Position numbers and translations under genes: made by a program. A stretch of DNA of 64,000 nucleotides. It comes from Candidatus Zixiibacteriota bacterium (GTDB lineage Bacteria; Zixibacteria; MSB-5A5; GN15; JACZUZ01). Under the pieces are notes generated by a model, which saw only the letters and a program-made list of their open reading frames with translations, was not told the DNA's origin and ran no database searches. Of this stretch, positions 1 through 7,405 are shown piece by piece. The stretch spans positions 1-64,000 of the forward strand of contig JAJRPM010000007.1 of the NCBI GenBank assembly GCA_024280775.1, in the 5' to 3' direction. The number at the start of each line of letters is the position of its first letter. Within the stretch, counting starts at the first letter, position 1.

Positions 1-105
1 AAGATTGTGCGAAGCTGGAAAACCGAAGATGGTGGCGGTGGTGGCTTGTATGAGAAAACTACTGCTGATAATACAGGCAATTATCAAAAAACAACAACCA
101 TTTAA
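1..105 (+). CDS. 3' end of an unidentified gene (partial)
   Basis: Frame 1 is open from the first base to a TAA at 103-105. It gives 34 residues with a Gly-rich stretch (DGGGGLY) and a Thr-rich end (QKTTTI). The start lies outside the window. I do not recognise the protein. It could be the tail of an accessory gene next to the selC tRNA, since the following gene is AT-rich and unlike the rest of the window. An open frame this short could also be chance. Confidence 0.35.
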   Translation, partial: KIVRSWKTEDGGGGGLYEKTTADNTGNYQKTTTI

Positions 106-141
106 CCCAAATTACGCTTGACCAACAAGACGGTATCTACT

Positions 142-708
142 TTACTGAACCGAGTTAAATATCCCCATAACATCATCAAAAGCTTCTAAGACGATTGCAA
201 AATGAGTTTCTGACAAGTTCCATGGATTAGGCTCAAGCCCTGCGAGTTCTATCGACTTTCTCTTGTCTTCATAATTTATGGCTGACTCAAAGTCTAGACC
301 GTGGGCAATTATATCACGTAGACTCTTAATACCACCAAGTCGAATTTCAAGGTTGTCAAGAGAACCGACCGTCAAATTCTCAGGATTGAGATGTAAGTTC
401 TGAATGAGCTCAACGGTACTTACATCTCTAGGTTTTTTCTTGAGCTTCTTCGCTATACCAGTCTCACTTGCTAAACTACAAACATATCCCTCTACCAATG
501 CATTACCGAATACAACTAACAATCTAACGTGATGCGACTGTTTTTCAACGGAGTAGAACCCATTTTGAGAATTATTCTTCTCAAGATTTGGCAAATCTGC
601 GAGAAAAATAAGATCATTCAGCGTCCACGCCATGACATCAAAATCAGTTGGGTCAACATTCGCATCTTTTGATAAATCGTATTTGTCCACGCTATTTACA
701 ACCTTCAT
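142..708 (-). CDS. Hypothetical protein with a HEPN-like RX4H motif
   Basis: A 188-residue acidic, probably cytoplasmic protein with no signal peptide or membrane segment. Around residues 128-134 it has SLRDIIAHG, which fits the R-X4-H pattern at the active site of HEPN-fold RNases and of Apea/DUF86-like proteins; the surrounding helices (LVVFGNALVEGYVCSLA) fit a helical bundle. HEPN proteins are often toxins or defence effectors. Function here is inference from one motif. No good ribosome binding site is visible before the ATG, and no antitoxin partner is in view. Base composition is clearly more AT-rich than the operons to the right, which suggests acquired DNA beside the 3' end of selC. 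Confidence 0.55.
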   Translation of the reverse strand: MKVVNSVDKYDLSKDANVDPTDFDVMAWTLNDLIFLADLPNLEKNNSQNGFYSVEKQSHHVRLLVVFGNALVEGYVCSLASETGIAKKLKKKPRDVSTVELIQNLHLNPENLTVGSLDNLEIRLGGIKSLRDIIAHGLDFESAINYEDKRKSIELAGLEPNPWNLSETHFAIVLEAFDDVMGIFNSVQ

Positions 709-806
709 TTGAAAGCATAAAAGCTTCGATTTCAGTGCAAGCTTACTTTAGTATCCTAGAAACTCTAGGCATTAAGATTCATCAAGCCGAACTCGCAACA
801 AAACAA

Positions 807-900
807 CGGAAGGAGTGGGAATCGAACCCACCGGAGGCGACAGAATCGTCTCCCACACGGCTTTGAAGGCCGGGAGGGCCACCAGACCCCATCCTCTTCC
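807..900 (-). tRNA. selC: tRNA-Sec (anticodon TCA)
   Basis: Read on the minus strand, the sequence folds as a selenocysteine tRNA. The 5' end is GGAAGAGG, the D arm contains GGGTCTGGTGGCCC, the anticodon loop is CTTCAAA with TCA between GGC and GCC stems, the variable arm is long, the T arm is GTGGG-TTCGATT-CCCAC, and the discriminator is G at 807. CCA is not encoded. The D arm and anticodon region closely resemble other bacterial selC genes. One oddity: the 3' acceptor strand after the T stem has seven bases (TCCTTCC) against eight on the 5' side, leaving A6 bulged or a 12-bp instead of 13-bp acceptor/T stack. The gene implies that the organism reads UGA as selenocysteine. No selA, selB or selD lies in the window. 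Confidence 0.93.
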
Positions 901-909
901 AAAGGCGAA

Positions 910-938
910 TGTATAGCGCCACGCGATTGTGGGCAAAT
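910..938 (-). promoter_or_regulatory. Possible selC promoter
   Basis: A TATACA hexamer (minus strand, 915 to 910) lies about nine bases before the first base of the tRNA, the right distance for a -10 box. The -35 match is weak: TTTGCC with a 16-base spacer. Supported mainly by its position. Confidence 0.3.
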
Positions 939-965
939 GCCCGGCCAGTCAACACAGCCGTGATG

Positions 966-990
966 GTAGGGCTTGCCCTGCCTTGCCTAC
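966..990. repeat. Degenerate REP-like palindrome
   Basis: A 25-bp stretch begins GTAGGGC and ends GCCTAC, so a GTAG head faces outward at both ends, with an internal GGGC/GCCC hairpin. It resembles the GTAG-headed repeats at 1061-1249 but is shorter and less symmetric. It may be a decayed member of the same family. Confidence 0.4.
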
Positions 991-1060
991 AAAAGCGAGG
1001 TTTCTCGGCATAATGCCAACAAGGCGCCCCAAGGGACGCCACTACGACTGCTCCGTATTG

Positions 1061-1249
1061 ATAGGGGCACAGTGCGCTGTGCCTTTCAACCTTTGCAGGA
1101 TGCTATGAATCTGTAGGGGCGTCGTTTCGGCGCCCTTGCTTGCAAATTAGCCAATTGCATAAATCGAAACAAAGGCGCCGAAACGGCGCCCCTACGTACT
1201 TGTTGCATTCTGCTGATTTCCCGAAAGGCACAGCGCGCTGTGCCGCTAC
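1061..1249. repeat. REP-like palindrome cluster with GTAG heads (two nested doublets)
   Basis: Four hairpin elements lie between selC and ruvB. 1061-1083 is ATAG plus an 18-bp palindrome, GGCACAGTGCGCTGTGCC. 1113-1134 begins GTAGGGGCG and holds a GGCGCC-type hairpin with TTTC in the loop. 1174-1195 is its inverted copy with one mismatch in 22 bp. 1227-1249 is the inverted, CTAC-ended copy of the first element. The order is A> B> <B <A, so both pairs are nested inverted repeats. A GTAG tetranucleotide before an imperfect palindrome is the known signature of REP sequences mobilised by RAYT (TnpA-REP) transposases; no such transposase is in this window. Confidence 0.75.
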
Positions 1250-1348
1250 TGGTTTTAATATTTATTGTTGAGTAAATGCGGTTGTCAGTGTCACAAACTT
1301 GCCAGTTAGCAATATCCTATTGACCTAACTGCTTTTTTGCGCGACTAT

Positions 1349-2416
1349 ATGACTGTGAGTAGAGAACGAGTCATAACCGGGGCTGAAATATCCGCTGATG
1401 AGGATTTGGTCAATTTCACTTTGCGGCCCTCAACGCTCTCGGAGTATGTCGGGCAGAAGGCGTTATGCGACAAACTTCAAGTTCCACTTCAAGCCGCCAA
1501 AGGCCGCAACGAACCCTGCGAGCATGTCCTGCTCTACGGCCCTCCCGGACTCGGCAAGACTACGCTGGCGCATATTATCGCCAACGAGATGAACTCCAAG
1601 CTGGTTGCCACTTCCGGCCCTTCGCTAACTCGCACCGGCGACTTGATGGGTATTCTCACTAATCTCAATGAAGGTGATGTTCTCTTTATCGACGAGATTC
1701 ATCGGTTGGGCCCGGCTATTGAGGAGTTCATCTATCCGGCAATTGAGGATTTCAAGGTGGACTTTGTGGTGGACAAAGGAGCCTTTGCGAAAGTTATCAA
1801 TGTGCCGCTCAAGCGCTTCACTTTGGTCGGCGCCACAACACGCGCGGGACTGCTTTCTGCGCCTCTGCGAGACAGGTTCGGATTGTTCTATCATTTAGAT
1901 TTCTATCCGGTTGATGAACTCGCTGAAATAGTGATGCGCTCGGCTGGTTTGCTAAATACCGGCATCAACCATGATTCAGCCACAGTAATCGCCGGACGCA
2001 GTCGCGGCACACCGCGAATTGCTAACCGTCTTTTACGCCGCGTGCGGGATTATGCCGCAGTAAAAAGCGATGGCTCAGTAACACCTGAATTGTCTTCACT
2101 AGCTCTGGACAAAGAAGGAATTGATTCACAGGGGCTGGACTCTCTGGACCGGAAATTGATAAAGGTCATAGTCGAATTCTACAAAGGCGGCCCGGTGGGG
2201 ATTGAGGCTCTCGCGGCTACTCTCTCTGAAGAAATTGACACTTTGGTAGATATGGTTGAGCCGTACCTGCTGAAAATCGGGTTTGTGCAACGCACACCTC
2301 GCGGACGTATGGCTACCGCACGCGCCTGTGAGCATCTTGGATTGAAAACTCCAAAAGAACTAATTGGCACGACGTCCGCCAGAACAGCTGATGACACTCA
2401 GGAATCGCTGTTCTAG
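1349..2416 (+). CDS. ruvB: Holliday junction branch migration helicase RuvB
   Basis: RuvB is the hexameric AAA+ motor that, with RuvA, moves Holliday junctions during recombinational repair. The 355-residue protein has the family's usual length and order: an N-terminal RPSTLSEYVGQ segment, Walker A GPPGLGKTT (about residues 64-72), Walker B LFIDEIHRL, sensor 1 (VGATTRAG), an arginine finger in LRDRFG, and a C-terminal winged helix with GRMAT. A TTG four codons upstream is also in frame, but the ATG at 1349 gives the more usual RuvB N-terminus. No strong Shine-Dalgarno sequence is seen. It is the first gene of a co-directional run; ruvA and ruvC are not nearby in the window. Confidence 0.96.
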   Translation: MTVSRERVITGAEISADEDLVNFTLRPSTLSEYVGQKALCDKLQVPLQAAKGRNEPCEHVLLYGPPGLGKTTLAHIIANEMNSKLVATSGPSLTRTGDLMGILTNLNEGDVLFIDEIHRLGPAIEEFIYPAIEDFKVDFVVDKGAFAKVINVPLKRFTLVGATTRAGLLSAPLRDRFGLFYHLDFYPVDELAEIVMRSAGLLNTGINHDSATVIAGRSRGTPRIANRLLRRVRDYAAVKSDGSVTPELSSLALDKEGIDSQGLDSLDRKLIKVIVEFYKGGPVGIEALAATLSEEIDTLVDMVEPYLLKIGFVQRTPRGRMATARACEHLGLKTPKELIGTTSARTADDTQESLF

Positions 2417-2452
2417 TTTCGCCTCCTCGCCCTCTATTCGGTTCTAAATCAG

Positions 2453-3520
2453 ATGGACATTTCACTATATGATTATCACCTGCCTTCTGAATTGATTGCG
2501 CAATTCCCACTACAAAAACGCGCCGAATCGCGCATGTTAATTCTTGAAAAAGAATCCGGGAGTATTGCAGACTCACAATTCAGCGAATTCACAAACCAGT
2601 TAAACTCCGGCGACTGCCTGGTTCTCAATGACACCTGCGTATTTCCAGCAAGGTTGCAACAAGGCAGACGGCGCTCCGGTGGAGCTGTTGAGATTTTTCT
2701 GGTCCGAAGAATTGACTCAAGTAGCGACGATGGAACTGAGTGTCACTGGAGAGCGCTGGCTAAACCGGGCGGACGACTCAAGGAAGGTGAAGAAATACTT
2801 TTCGGCGATGGCGATTCAACTTCGCTTAGACTCGTAAGCAAGCTAGCCGACGGCGCCTGGGAGATAGCTTTTGCGACGCAGAAAAGTGAGAGCGAAATAA
2901 TCTCACGCTTCGGCTCTGCGCCTCTGCCCCCTTATATTCAACGAGCCCCCGAGGCCTCAGACCTTTCGCGCTACCAAACAGTTTTCGCCGACAAAGATAA
3001 ATCCGGCGCTGTGGCGGCTCCCACAGCCGGTTTGCATTTCACCGACAAAGTTCTTGAAGCGCTAAGAAACAAAGGTGTAAGCATTGCCAAGATAACTTTA
3101 CATGTTGGCCCTGGGACTTTTAAGCCGGTGCAAGTTCTGGACATCGAAGACCACAAAGTCGATCCCGAATGGGCGGAGATTTCATCTGAGGCCGCAACTA
3201 CCATAAATTCCGCGAAAGAGCGAGGCACCAAACTTGTCGCAGTCGGCACCACAGTTACTCGCACATTGGAATTCGTAGCTCGCCTATCTAACACCGATAC
3301 GGTAGAGGAATTTAGCGGGATGGTCGATCTTTACATTCGACCGGGGTTTGAGTTTCAGATTGTCGATTCACTATTAACCAATTTCCATTTGCCAAAATCT
3401 TCATTGTTGATTCTTGTGTCAGCGCTCGCCGGACGCGACATTGTCTTGCGCGCTTATGAACATGCGATTGCCAAACAATATCGTTATTATAGCTACGGCG
3501 ACTGCATGTTTATTCGCTGA
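2453..3520 (+). CDS. queA: S-adenosylmethionine:tRNA ribosyltransferase-isomerase QueA
   Basis: QueA transfers the ribosyl part of AdoMet to preQ1-modified tRNA, making epoxyqueuosine at the wobble base of GUN-anticodon tRNAs. At 355 residues it has the normal length. Family hallmarks seen: YHLPSELIAQFPLQKR at the N-terminus, LVLNDTCVFPARL, AAPTAGLHFT near residue 190, GPGTFKPVQ, and TNFHLPKSSLLILVSALAG near the C-terminus. It starts 36 bases after the ruvB stop in the same direction, so co-transcription is likely. No other queuosine gene is in the window. Confidence 0.96.
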   Translation: MDISLYDYHLPSELIAQFPLQKRAESRMLILEKESGSIADSQFSEFTNQLNSGDCLVLNDTCVFPARLQQGRRRSGGAVEIFLVRRIDSSSDDGTECHWRALAKPGGRLKEGEEILFGDGDSTSLRLVSKLADGAWEIAFATQKSESEIISRFGSAPLPPYIQRAPEASDLSRYQTVFADKDKSGAVAAPTAGLHFTDKVLEALRNKGVSIAKITLHVGPGTFKPVQVLDIEDHKVDPEWAEISSEAATTINSAKERGTKLVAVGTTVTRTLEFVARLSNTDTVEEFSGMVDLYIRPGFEFQIVDSLLTNFHLPKSSLLILVSALAGRDIVLRAYEHAIAKQYRYYSYGDCMFIR

Positions 3521-3551
3521 ACGAAGCTAAGCAAACAAACGAAAACTTCTT

Positions 3552-4283
3552 ATGAGAACAATAGCAATTATTGTAGCAGGCGGCTCCGGAGCGCGGTTTG
3601 GCTCCCAGACTCCAAAACAATTCCTTAAGATTGCCGGAAAACCGTTACTGGCGCATACAATCCAGCGCTTTGAGGACACCCATGAAATAGATGAAATTAT
3701 TATCGTCGTGGCTGAGGAGTTTGTGGAGTTTACTCGCGAGGAGATTGTCGAGACGTATTGTTTCGGCAAGGTAAGCCGCGTTGTTCTCGGCGGCGCTTCA
3801 CGTTTGGAGTCAACGCGCAATGCGTTGGTCGACCTGCCGGAGCAATTCGACTTGATTGCGATTCATGACGGAGCCAGACCACTCGTAGCGCCATCGGATA
3901 TATCCCGAGTCATCAAAGCCGCAAGTAAATCGAAATCTGCAGTCCTGGTATCACCTGTTTCTGACACAGTCAAACTAGTGCGAAACGGAAAAATAGTTGA
4001 GACCCTGAATCGCCGGGAATTATTCGGAGCTTCAACCCCGCAGGTCTTTGATCGTAAATTACTTATCAAAGCGCATGATAGTTTCTCATCTCAGAAAAGC
4101 GCCACTGATGATTCATTTATACTAGAGAGCGCTGGTATTCACCCCGATGCAATTATTGCCGAATACCCAAACCCCAAAGTCACAACCCCGGTTGACCTGG
4201 AATTAGCGCAAGTCTTGCTGAAAAACGAAATGAAACAGTCCAAGCCCATAACGCCGTCACAAGCTACCGGAAAGGAATCCTGA
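3552..4283 (+). CDS. ispD: 2-C-methyl-D-erythritol 4-phosphate cytidylyltransferase IspD
   Basis: IspD couples CTP to methylerythritol phosphate in the non-mevalonate isoprenoid pathway. The 243-residue protein has the nucleotidyltransferase signature IVAGGSGARFGSQTPKQFL at the N-terminus, RLESTRNAL, the metal-binding IHDGARPLV near residue 105, and STPQVF and TDDSFIL further on. The stop codon overlaps the ATG of ispF by one base (TGATG), so the two are translationally coupled. The C-terminus runs about ten residues past the conserved core. The pathway product supplies the polyprenyl lipids that the UbiA-like and polyprenol-kinase-like proteins elsewhere in the window would use. Confidence 0.95.
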   Translation: MRTIAIIVAGGSGARFGSQTPKQFLKIAGKPLLAHTIQRFEDTHEIDEIIIVVAEEFVEFTREEIVETYCFGKVSRVVLGGASRLESTRNALVDLPEQFDLIAIHDGARPLVAPSDISRVIKAASKSKSAVLVSPVSDTVKLVRNGKIVETLNRRELFGASTPQVFDRKLLIKAHDSFSSQKSATDDSFILESAGIHPDAIIAEYPNPKVTTPVDLELAQVLLKNEMKQSKPITPSQATGKES

Positions 4284-4783
4284 TGTCCTGTAATTTTCGA
4301 GTTGGTATCGGCTATGATGTTCATCGCTTCGATCCAAAGCGCCCTCTGATTCTTGGCGGTGTCAAAATTAGTGACACAGGAGGCTTGACGGGCCATAGTG
4401 ACGCAGATGTGGCGCTCCATGCAATTTGCGATGCGCTTTTCGGCGCGGCAGGTCTTCCGGATATCGGCAGACACTTCCCTGATACCGACGAAAAATATCG
4501 CGGCATTTGCTCTACTGAACTGCTCAAAGAAACCGGCAGGATTCTAGCTGAGAAGCAATGGAGCATCGGTAACATTGATACCGTAATTATCGCAGAAAAA
4601 CCAAAACTCGCTCCGTATGCAGACCAGATGGCCGAAATCATATCTGAGATTCTAGGCATAGACCGTGAGCAAGTAAACATCAAAGCCACAACTTCCGAAC
4701 GTCTTGGTTTCACGGGCCGTGAGGAAGGAATCGCCTGCACTTCTACAGCGCTTCTCTATCGCAAGGGAGGAAAAAACGACTGA
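4283..4783 (+). CDS. ispF: 2-C-methyl-D-erythritol 2,4-cyclodiphosphate synthase IspF
   Basis: IspF cyclises the CDP-methylerythritol phosphate intermediate in the same pathway as IspD. The 166-residue protein shows GIGYDVHRF (zinc ligands Asp and His) at the N-terminus, LTGHSDADVALHAICDALFGAAGLPDIG with the third zinc His, then KATTSERLGFTGREEGIAC at the C-terminus. The start follows an AAGGA site and overlaps the ispD stop. The ispF stop in turn overlaps the next start by one base. Confidence 0.96.
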   Translation: MSCNFRVGIGYDVHRFDPKRPLILGGVKISDTGGLTGHSDADVALHAICDALFGAAGLPDIGRHFPDTDEKYRGICSTELLKETGRILAEKQWSIGNIDTVIIAEKPKLAPYADQMAEIISEILGIDREQVNIKATTSERLGFTGREEGIACTSTALLYRKGGKND

Positions 4784-5427
4784 TGGACTTTCACGCGCTG
4801 GGTGATTTTGTCAATGACTCCGCTAACTGGATCTTGGGACTGGGCGCCGGCTGGATTTATCTACTGGTGTTGGTTGCCTCATTCGTCGAGAATCTCTTTC
4901 CCCCTTTCCCGGGTGACACTGTAACTGTCGTTGGCGCGGCGTTGGCCACCACTGATGAGCTGTCATTTGCGCTGGTGTTCCTTAGCGCTTTTCTGGGTGG
5001 AATCACTTCTACCATGTTGATTTATAGGTTCGGATTCACTCATGGACACACCTATTTCATGAATCATGATTTCCGCTACTTCCCCAAAAAGAAAATTGTA
5101 GAGTTTGAAGGTTGGATAGATCGTAGCGGATGGTTGCTTATCACCGGTAGTCGATTCATCGTTGGCTTTCGCACAGTTGTAGCCCTATCTGCTGGAATAG
5201 CGCGCTGGCCATTTTGGAAAATGACATTTTTCAGTTCATTGTCATTCTGGCTGTTCAATGCAATACTGATGACCGCGACCTATTTTTTCATCGATAATCT
5301 GCAACTGCTGGTAAAATACATCAAGATCTACCAGGAGATATTCCTGATAGTGATCGCGCTGGCGCTCTTGTATGTGATTGCTCGCTACCTGCGCTCACGG
5401 AACAACTCATCCACAGAAGATAAGTAG
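4783..5427 (+). CDS. DedA family membrane protein
   Basis: A 214-residue integral membrane protein of the DedA/SNARE-associated (VTT domain) family. These proteins are linked to lipid carrier flipping, notably undecaprenyl phosphate, and to membrane homeostasis. The sequence has FVENLFPPFPGDTV, the typical E-x-x-x-P-x-P-x-x motif, near residue 35; GRFIVGFRT-like SRFIVGFRTVVALSAGIARW near residues 123-142; and several hydrophobic helices. A good GGGAGG site precedes the ATG, which overlaps the ispF stop. Placement between isoprenoid precursor genes and ddl fits a role around the polyprenyl carrier, but that is inference. Confidence 0.9.
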   Translation: MDFHALGDFVNDSANWILGLGAGWIYLLVLVASFVENLFPPFPGDTVTVVGAALATTDELSFALVFLSAFLGGITSTMLIYRFGFTHGHTYFMNHDFRYFPKKKIVEFEGWIDRSGWLLITGSRFIVGFRTVVALSAGIARWPFWKMTFFSSLSFWLFNAILMTATYFFIDNLQLLVKYIKIYQEIFLIVIALALLYVIARYLRSRNNSSTEDK

Positions 5428-5430
5428 CTG

Positions 5431-6396
5431 ATGAATCAAGACCTCGATTTCAAGTCTTTGAAAGTTTGCATACTCGCCGGTGGTGACTCAGCCGAACGAG
5501 ACGTCTCTCTAAATAGCGCTGAGGCTATATGCGATGGGTTGACTCAACTGGGCCACAGAACTTCTCTATTCGACAGCGCAACGGTTCCACTTGAAAAACT
5601 TGCAACAGCTACAGAGATAGCATCCGCGGATGTTGTCTTCATTGCGCTACATGGCGGGGCCGGTGAGAACGGCGCTGTACAGCGCGTCCTGGAGAATGAG
5701 AATATAACATTCACTGGTTCCGATTCGGCGGCGTCAGCGCTAGCAATAGACAAGCCGCGAACCAAGGCTATCGCTCAGGAGTTAGATATCCCCACACCAA
5801 AATGCATCGAGTTTTCTGCAAGTGACGAGTCATCCGATCTGCCTCAAAAAATACTGACCGAGCTTGGTTTGCCTCTAATTCTAAAGCCCGCCGATGGCGG
5901 TTCGACGGTCGGTTTGACTTTGGTGCGTGAACAATCACAGATTTCAGAAGGGCTGAAACTTTTAGCGAAACACTGCAAGACTGGAATGGCCGAAGAGTTC
6001 GTCTCTGGGCGTGAGCTTACTGTTGCGGTTTTCGATGGTGAGCCGTTTGAAGTTGTGGAAATCAAGCCCAACAGCGAACTATATGACTATCACGCGAAGT
6101 ACACCAAAGGCGGCTCAGAATACTTTTGCCCTGCAAGCGTTGATTCGTCTGTGAGAGCTAGAATTAGCGCCTATGCACAAAGCATATATCGGAGATTAGG
6201 GTGCGCAGGATTGTCGCGAGTTGACTATATCCTTGACGAGAATGGTGTAACACAGTTCCTGGAGATTAACACCATACCGGGAATGACCGACTTGTCACTT
6301 GCGCCTATGTCCGCCAAGGGTTTTGGAATCAGCTTTACTGACCTACTACAAAGAGCGCTTCTAAGCGCATCTTCTACAAAAAAAGAGAGGCGTTAA
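5431..6396 (+). CDS. ddl: D-alanine--D-alanine ligase
   Basis: Ddl makes the D-Ala-D-Ala dipeptide for the peptidoglycan stem. The 321-residue ATP-grasp protein has LAGGDSAERDVSLNS at the N-terminus, ALHGGAGENGAVQ around residue 75, LKPADGGSTVGLT in the ATP-grasp core, and FLEINTIPGMTDLS, containing the metal-binding ENT-like segment. It starts three bases after the dedA stop and ends the + strand run. Its TAA lies inside a hairpin that acts as terminator for the opposite strand. Confidence 0.95.
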   Translation: MNQDLDFKSLKVCILAGGDSAERDVSLNSAEAICDGLTQLGHRTSLFDSATVPLEKLATATEIASADVVFIALHGGAGENGAVQRVLENENITFTGSDSAASALAIDKPRTKAIAQELDIPTPKCIEFSASDESSDLPQKILTELGLPLILKPADGGSTVGLTLVREQSQISEGLKLLAKHCKTGMAEEFVSGRELTVAVFDGEPFEVVEIKPNSELYDYHAKYTKGGSEYFCPASVDSSVRARISAYAQSIYRRLGCAGLSRVDYILDENGVTQFLEINTIPGMTDLSLAPMSAKGFGISFTDLLQRALLSASSTKKERR

Positions 6397-6412
6397 ACAA
6401 TGCGCCTCTCTT
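6378..6412 (-). terminator. Intrinsic terminator for the 6444-7163 gene
   Basis: A 10-bp stem AAGAGAGGCG / CGCCTCTCTT (6383-6392 and 6403-6412) with a 10-base loop. On the minus strand the stem is followed by seven T. It overlaps the stop codon of the convergent ddl gene. Read from the + strand it lacks a T run, so it serves chiefly the lipoprotein gene. Confidence 0.85.
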
Positions 6413-6443
6413 CCTGAATCAAAGATGTGAAACAATGATGTTC

Positions 6444-7163
6444 TTACTGATTCTGGAACTCCTCAATGTCAAAGGCATTCTTGACATTGTTCTCAATCTG
6501 TGACTGATTCTGGCCATCGCGAGGATCAAGAATGGCTCCCTGCTGATCAACAAACCATTTGCTGTTGTCAAAATGGAATGACAAACCAGTTGTCTGACCA
6601 GCTACTACTGTGAATGCGGTCAGGTGCTCGAAAACCTGCTCCTCGTCCAAAGAAGTGCTCCATACAAATGAGCTATCGATCATCCCGTTGACATAGCCGG
6701 CAACGCGAATGCTGATATTCTGCATGCTCGGATTGGCGGTGAAGACCGCTCCATCAAGAGAGTCAAGTTGATCAATTCTGAATCGGGTCTGATTGTAAGA
6801 ACCAGCCGGCAATGACAGGGTTCCAATACTCTGCTGCGCGCCATTGACATCCAGGTTAACAACGATAGGAGCCGTTGACTTGAAATCCAATGTGTCTTCA
6901 CCTACACTCTTAACGCGAATCCTGGAGATTACAACCTGAGCTGAAGTTAGCTGAACAGCGGACACTGCTCCGGCGAGAACTGGTTTGTCCGAACCGCCGC
7001 CACCTTGTGAGGAAGCATTCGGAGTCAAGCCAACGCCTATTGATACTGTGCCGTTGGTGGATGTCACTGGTGATTCGCTGTTACTGCTACAGGCAGTAAG
7101 CATGGCCGCCAGCGCAAAGACTGAAATTGCAGATTTGAAAACTGTTGTAAGTTGGTGTTTCAC
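6444..7163 (-). CDS. Secreted lipoprotein, DUF4382-like
   Basis: The best start is the GTG at 7163, with GAGAAGGAC just upstream. It gives a 239-residue precursor with a charged n-region (VKHQ), a hydrophobic core and the lipobox LTAC followed by SSNSE, so it should be lipid-anchored. The open frame continues 27 codons upstream with no signal character. After a Ser/Gly-rich linker comes a beta-rich domain (VQLTSAQVVISRIRVKS, IVVNLDVNG, LPAGSYNQTRFRI), which resembles the DUF4382 family. No catalytic motif is visible. It sits alone on the minus strand with its own terminator. The family call is tentative; the lipoprotein call is firm. Confidence 0.75.
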   Translation of the reverse strand: MKHQLTTVFKSAISVFALAAMLTACSSNSESPVTSTNGTVSIGVGLTPNASSQGGGGSDKPVLAGAVSAVQLTSAQVVISRIRVKSVGEDTLDFKSTAPIVVNLDVNGAQQSIGTLSLPAGSYNQTRFRIDQLDSLDGAVFTANPSMQNISIRVAGYVNGMIDSSFVWSTSLDEEQVFEHLTAFTVVAGQTTGLSFHFDNSKWFVDQQGAILDPRDGQNQSQIENNVKNAFDIEEFQNQ

Positions 7164-7405
7164 TTGTCTGTCCTTCTCTTGTAGGGTGGTCCCGTTTCTA
7201 CGTGTTATTCCTTTGCTGAACACACGTTGCAAGAGAAGCGCCAAGAACTATGAAAGACTCTATTCGATTGTCCAACACAGACTTCCAATATCTATGAGAA
7301 TAGCATAACCAGATTATCAATCGGAAGTGAGCAACAAGATATGGAGGGTTCCCCATATACCGGGTGTCACATGCTGAAATTTGATTGTGTCAAACTGAAA
7401 CAACT

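Noticed and set aside
648-1042. Open frames across the tRNA-Sec region on both strands
   Set aside because: They run through the tRNA and REP-like sequence, have no ribosome site and no protein-like composition.
1061-1249. CRISPR array
   Set aside because: The repeats are palindromes in inverted order, with unequal spacing and only two copies each; no cas gene is present.
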